Of a stretch of DNA of 64,000 bases, positions 58,737-64,000 are shown piece by piece. Made by a program: the position numbers and the translations under genes. The notes under the pieces are model-generated. The model ran no database searches. It had not been told where the DNA came from and worked only from the letters and a program-made list of their open reading frames with translations. This DNA comes from Lingula anatina (taxonomy: Eukaryota; Brachiopoda; Lingulata; Lingulida; Lingulidae). The number at the start of each line of letters is the position of its first letter. Positions within the stretch are counted from its first letter, which is position 1. The stretch lies in assembly GCF_001039355.2 (NCBI RefSeq), contig NW_019774814.1, forward strand, positions 456,047 through 520,046, given 5' to 3'.

Positions 58737-59560
58737 TTTAATTTCTCACTTACAAAGTGATTCATTCCTGGCCAGAAAAAAACCTTCTTTTACAATTGAA
58801 AGTGTACAATTCCTACCTTGATGTCCTATTTCATCATTAGTTAAAGGATAGCATAAAATGGGAGGATCAGTAAGTTTTTCTATAAACATTTCGAATGCTT
58901 TTTGGTGCTCCTCCTTCCATACCCAATAGGCAGCTCCCTTCTTTCGTTGTTCCTCTTTTGTCAACTCATAGAGAGGTTTTGCTATTTTTGCAAAGTCCTT
59001 AACAAATCTACAGTTAAACTCAGCAAAACCTAAAAAACGTTGTCTCTTTAATGTTAGTAGGGGTCTTCAACTCTGACAAACAATTTGTTTTCTGAATCAC
59101 ATTCAATACCTGCACTTGAAACAACATGCCCCAAATATTTATTCTTTTCTGTAAAAAATGACACTTTGAAGGCTTTAGTTTCAACCCTGCCTTTTTTAAT
59201 CGACACAATACTTCTCTGACTCAAGCAATCTGTTCATTAATGGATTCTCCTGAAAAAATTATAATATCATCAAGTTAAATCATACAGGTTTTTAAAACCA
59301 AATCACCAGTAACACTTTCCAATCAAATGCATGCTGAAACATTGCTGGACTATTGGTCAATCCTGTGGCCATCCTGTTACATTCATAAAATCCAAGTGGT
59401 CCCACTGTGAATGCCATCTTTGCTTTGTCTTCTTCTTTCAATATCCACCACACAAATCTAATGATGAAAACCAAACTGCCTCCTTTAGAGCATCTTGCAT
59501 CTCTTCAATCAGCCACAATGGATGAACATTTCGTACCGTGCAGTTGTTTACCACATTTAA
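58737..59560 (-). mobile_element. Gypsy-type LTR retrotransposon fragment with internal deletion
   Basis: Minus-strand pol pieces in order: RT (KEEDKAKMAFTVGPLGFYEC, NRMATGLTNSPAMFQ; about 59300-59470), RT end (LKKAGLKLKPSKCHFLQKR; about 59150-59210), the start of RNase H (WKEEHQKAFEMFIEKLTDPP; about 58870-58930), and then directly the integrase zinc-finger region (NDEIGHQGRNCTLSIVKEGF, WPGMNHF; about 58740-58840). Most of RNase H is missing. Several frameshifts are present and there are no LTRs. It abuts the RTE fragment at the second half of the zinc finger. Confidence 0.8.
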
Positions 59561-59776
59561 ATGGAGTTGCAACAAATGACTCAAATTAAGGTTAATCACA
59601 TACCAGTAACATTGTTCACTATTTAATACAAATTTGCTCTACATCTACATCACAGCTGTTATTATTGTTTAGACTTGACGATTTCCACAGGTACACATTG
59701 CAACAATTACTTAAATTCACTAATTCCTTAAAAAAAGTAAAATCAAGCATACCAATGTAGATGCATGCATCGTATT

Positions 59777-59847
<71 letters not shown>

Positions 59848-60972
59848 CAGCAAACTAGACAGTCCCATTAATTAGACAGAAAAAAGGAAAAAAAGAAAAC
59901 AAAAATAAGTGTTATTGGGAATTCATATTCAGAAATAATATTATTTGTCCCAAATGTTTTTATAACAAAACCAAAACAATTGTTAAACTTAAGTTTAAAA
60001 TTTGTCACTGATGCTAATTCATCAGCATGATGTGATATTGAGATATTTATGCTTAGCATTCATCTGTATAGGATTATCAATGGATCTTCAAAAGGAACTG
60101 CAAATAACTGTTTTGCAATAACATTTCAAAACCAATGCATAGTATTGTAGGCTAATGTTTTATTTATTGATAGCTTCTTTTGTTGAACTCTCTTCTTACC
60201 TTTTTACAGATAGAAACTACCAAGGACTTAATGGTCAAGGGGAAACCCACAAGGGGAAATGACAAGCATTATGGTTGTAAGATGCAACAGACATGATACC
60301 CATAATCCCCGGTTAAAGTTGCCAGCTGTGCTGAGTTCAAAGGCAGGATCAGTTTCAGTGCGTGTGAAAAGAGTCTGGTCTGTCACATCAGTCATTGCAG
60401 AGATGTGGAGGTAACGAACTGTTATTTTTTGTGTTAATTCACACTAAACAGTCTCTATATGTTAAACAAGTTATTTCAATAAAACAATTCCATATCACTG
60501 TATATCCACCTGTTCATAATTACTATGTCAAACTAAACCATAAAAAGATGTCATAACCTACTTCACATTACTAAGAATTTATGTTGAGAAAATGTCCCAT
60601 CAGTTAATTTCACACAAAAAATTGCCCTCAGTGCAACTTAAATTGCCCTCATCATTACAATTTTCATGCAATTTAGCGACTTCCAGTGTTTGAACTGACA
60701 AAAATGATGCCAAAAAATATCAAACGCACCTCGCTGTTTTCATTTATCCATGTCACTTCCCTTCTAAAACTGCACTTCCATACTTAGAACTTGAATACAA
60801 AACATACATGCATGCTTTCATCCCCAAAAGCAAGAATACATATACTGTACCTAGGTTAAGACTCTCCCAAGTCCTGTAATTTCACTACAGTTAGATGTTT
60901 CATATAATGTTTAACAACTACACTGTTTCAATTTATGATTAAGTACATGTATGCCTTCTCTGTTCATTCCAG
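59561..60972. other. Unassigned region with long (TA)n
   Basis: Apart from the TA array there is a possible exon at about 60209-60293 (TTTTTACAG acceptor; IETTKDLMVKGKPTRGNDKH, then TGA). An overlapping 60-codon frame at 60227-60413 (RLKLPAVLSSKAGSVSVRVK) precedes a gtaacg donor-like site. Neither joins in phase to the exon at 60973, so I leave them unassigned. Confidence 0.3.
59780..59846. repeat. (TA)n microsatellite, ~67 bp
   Basis: An uninterrupted TA dinucleotide array, the longest in the window. It can form cruciform structures and is prone to length error in assembly. Confidence 0.9.
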
Positions 60973-62069
60973 ATACAACCAAGCATGGACTTAGAGCAAA
61001 AATGACATTCATTGCTGTTTCCTCCTCCAACAGTGAGGATTTCCTTTTAATTCAAGAGCTAGAGGGAGAAACAGCAATGACAAAAGAAATTGCCATAATT
61101 CTTTTTCTTATTACAACCGAGGAAGGCATATCAAGTGAATTGCCAATGACTATACATGCCACAACAAGAGAAGACAGGATACTCAAAGCAGGTAAAGATG
61201 GTACGTTTCCATTTTAGACTCTGATTATATCCAATTATTACAGTCTGAACACAATTATCAAAATAACTTTTTAAATATACTTATACAAAGTAAATTAAAG
61301 CATTTACTCTACTTTTCCTTTTGAAATGCAAATAAAAAATGTCATTTGCTAAGACATTAAACTGCAAGTTTTCATTACTATATTAAATTATGTAACACCA
61401 CATCATTATAATTTTTAAAACCCTCACATGAATGCACACTCCTACCGCAAATGTCTAATAACACACTCTCATAAAACAATGCTTTCTCAGTGTGTATGTA
61501 ATGAATAAATGTTCATAAGCCCTTGATGCATCTGATTGTTACTTTTTTTAATATACAGAACTCCATTTCCCAAATGCCCTTAAAGAAAATACAGGAATGT
61601 CTACTTAATATGTCCTAATGGTAAGTTTTTCTATAATTGTATCCTTTAAAATCATAACTACCACGTTATATAACATTGAAAATATTCCCTTTTGATTTAC
61701 AATTTCAGTTTAATCCAATAAAAGTTCCACAAATTTTCATGAAGGCACAGGACTTATGCAGTGTGATTTTTCAAGTATTTAAAAAGGCCTTCTAATAGAT
61801 GTGGCCTTGAACTTGGCTTAATTTCCATTAGTTAATAATATAAGAATCAGCCTCTAGCACAATAGTGAAATTTATTAACATTGGAAGTCTCAAGTAAAAT
61901 ACTTCTCTGCTTTTGATTGTGATACAGTTTGTATTATTATTATATTTAAAATGGTACCTTTCAATTATACTGTAAATAACAAAAAGTATGTACCTTTTTA
62001 GCATGTGACCAAATGGTTGATACTGGTATTACAGTTGAGGCACCATCAGAGTCAGATGCCAGCAACTAG
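60973..62069 (+). CDS. Two C-terminal exons of an unrecognised gene
   Basis: Exon 60973-61191 (ATTCCAG acceptor, GCAG/gtaaag donor) reads TTKHGLRAKMTFIAVSSSNS, EDFLLIQELEGETAMTKEIA and so on to REDRILKA. Exon 62002-62069 (TTTTTAG acceptor) continues in phase: ACDQMVDTGITVEAPSESDA, then SN and TAG. The phases fit (one base carried over) and the end is acidic/Ser-rich, a plausible C-terminus. No family is recognised and no upstream exon was linked. Confidence 0.35.
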
Positions 62070-62614
62070 ATGGCAATTGTCATTTATTGCTGTGACTCTA
62101 ATAGTGGTTGCAGCAATAAGACACGTCCTGCATTGGAAATCTAAGCAAAAGAAAAGGCAAGTTTTTAAGCAGAGATGTTTAATAATTGAAGTTTTCTTCA
62201 CAAAAGGAATACTTACTTAAGTTTTTTTTCCTTTGTCTTTTATTTGACCCCTTAACATCATCCAGTAGCTGTAAATTCATCCATCTGAAGGCAATTTCAT
62301 TGTACAAAAGAAATATGGAAGCCTTATTGTGTCAACTTTATTATTATTATTATTATTATTATTCTCTCATTTAACATTTAATGATTGAGTGCCTCATGAT
62401 GAAAGAGTAATGTGTTTTTCTGAATTTTATTAATGACAATGTCTGATTTACTATTTGTTAGCTCCTTTGCACATTCTATGTCCATTAGGATCTGCAAAAA
62501 ATATACTACCCAGTAGCATACTATTAGTAATTGATTTTGCAAAGAAAACAAACATCTTTTACACGTGCAAGTGTTTTATTTTTGGAATTAACTTTTTGTT
62601 TTTGTTTTTTGAAG

Positions 62615-62724
62615 GAAAAATCAAAATTTGGAATCCAATTTGGCATCCAGCCTGAGTAAAACATCCCATTTAGGCTATGTCTGTGCCCAGAACACAGATG
62701 TGCTGAGAGGAGACAGATACATAG
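62615..62724 (+). CDS. Exon-like open stretch, gene unknown
   Basis: Open from a TTTTTTGAAG acceptor to an ATAG/gtaata donor: KNQNLESNLASSLSKTSHLG, YVCAQNTDVLRGDRYI. The frame stays open through the donor to 63038, so it could also be a longer terminal exon. It lies 545 bp after the stop of the preceding gene model. Unrecognised. Confidence 0.25.
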
Positions 62725-64000
62725 GTAATACAACTGCTATTGGCAGAGACAACAAGGGATACCAGAGTTCTACAGAAAGAAGATATGAAAGTGGCTCCAA
62801 AGACCACAAGAACATCAGACATCAACCAGCCTATAAGATAGGACAACAGATAGAAATATACCTCCACCAGATTATTGAACAACATTATCACAGACTTATA
62901 TGTGGTTTTAAAAAGGAATTGTTTTATTGCCATTTTTTTATTACAGACTATAATAACAGAATTTATTTTAAACATCAAAATAGAAGTGCAACACACCCTA
63001 GACATTCCAGTAATTTCTTAGACAGAGAATTACTGTAGCTGACTGGTAATGGATACTTTCTAGGATAAAATACATGCAAGATCTTACTGAAACACACTTT
63101 GTGTTACAATAAGGCGAACCGGGTGCTAAAACAACATGGTGGGTTCAACACATCCTACCAGCCTTTACCAAAGGGGGGGGGGGAATAAAGTGCATAAAGT
63201 GACATTTAACAATGTATATCTTGGTAATTTAGAAGCGACCAATGATGCTGTTTTTATTAAAGTGTCGGTCTTGTATAATTTCATTTTGCCAAGTGAGATG
63301 TAAAAATAAATATATGATTTATATATATAAAGAGAAAGAATGTTGTGTGTATGTACAAGAGAGAGGGGGTTGTAGAGGGGCGTAACCAACAAGTTTATGT
63401 ACAGCGTCCACGAGAAAAATTATGCTTTATTGAACATTAATTTGCCCCGGAGAATTTACATGGGACAAAGCCATTGTTGGCGATCAAGTGATATTCGGCG
63501 ACAGGCCAGCTCGTTGATATTGATATTCTCATAAAGTGGACAAGTGACCCGTTTTTATTTGGCGGTCAGTGTGTCTTGTCTTTTTTCGATCTGTGTAGAC
63601 TGCTTTGGTAACTCCTTACGATAACAGCTGGGAATTTAAATTCATGCACTTATTCTCAAGATATAGGTCCATTTGAAGAAAACAGAAAAGTGAAAAATGA
63701 AGTTAAAGATATAGAATTTTACTTTATCTTGTGCCATAAAACGATTAATATAGCTTTCTGTGTAAATCTCGGAAAAATTAAAATACATGCCTTGCAGGAA
63801 TGGGGAATTTTCGTATTCAGTACCAAGGTTTTAGTAACGAAAGTTTTAAGAATAACCTTGAATAACATTCATGCGTCATTAATACTAACAAAAATGAATG
63901 GTATTACGAGATGTGAATTTATTTTACTGACACATTTTGTCCTCAACCTCAAGTTTATTTTTCCACATAACGAAGATCTAAGCTTTAGACCGTTTTCGTC
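62725..64000. other. Right-hand end of the window, nothing assigned
   Basis: Apart from the possible extension of the frame above to 63038 and an 11-12 base G run near 63173-63184, I see no coding, RNA or repeat feature. CpGs rise slightly at 63440-63620. Confidence 0.4.

Noticed and set aside
1-64000. CRISPR arrays, operons, prokaryotic promoters or phage genes
   Set aside because: The window is animal DNA with spliced genes; the repeats present are microsatellites and transposons with no spacer structure.

Overview
This is a stretch of an animal nuclear genome. It is AT-rich, its genes are split into 12-17 short exons with GT-AG introns, and it carries several classes of eukaryotic transposon. 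Gene content, intron density and transposon mix suggest a marine invertebrate. The sequence alone does not let me name the phylum. Two features look assembly-related: a 73-base N gap (35750-35822) and a single n (44597) at the exact junction of a duplicated segment.

Three conserved genes could be assembled exon by exon, with reading frame closed across every junction. (1) USP3, a histone/ubiquitin deubiquitinase, lies on the minus strand at 2586-10545 (14 coding exons, 500 aa). (2) A lysosomal beta-hexosaminidase (HEXA/HEXB family) lies on the minus strand at 12937-25170 (12 coding positions, 546-551 aa). (3) SMYD4, a TPR/MYND/SET protein, lies on the plus strand at 25469-37852 (17 exons, 809 aa). 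HEX and SMYD4 are head to head across only 298 bp. That spacer holds two CACATG M-box/CLEAR-like sites next to the lysosomal gene.

The most striking observation is in the hexosaminidase. Coding exon 9 exists in three tandem, diverged, complete versions (18638-18809, 16823-16994, 15637-15823). Each has good splice sites and the same phase, and frame logic allows exactly one per mRNA. They encode the active-site WYLxxISYG loop and differ at the two residues that in human separate the alpha subunit (Asn-Arg) from the beta subunit (Asp-Leu). One version is alpha-like in length and sequence and two are beta-like. A single gene may therefore make several substrate-specific isozymes by mutually exclusive splicing. 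A MITE sits 26 nt upstream of the 3' splice site of the alpha-like version.

From 35.9 to 51.7 kb the window contains two near-identical copies of a ~7-8 kb segment (35969-43062 and 44598-51703). It covers the last three SMYD4 exons, an unassigned set of short exon-like repeats, and a Tx1/L1-type LINE. The copies differ by clean insertions (a CR1/jockey-type fragment in copy 1, a TAA-flanked MITE in copy 2) and by deletions. This is either a tandem duplication or two haplotypes joined in assembly.

The last 12 kb is transposon-rich. It has an eroded ORF of unknown class (54005-54424), several well-spliced exons of unrecognised genes (one Cys/His finger-like), and a chimeric minus-strand block in which an internally deleted Gypsy element abuts an RTE-type LINE tail. 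A pair of C-terminal exons (60973-62069) ends in a proper stop codon. The final ~1.3 kb shows nothing I can assign.
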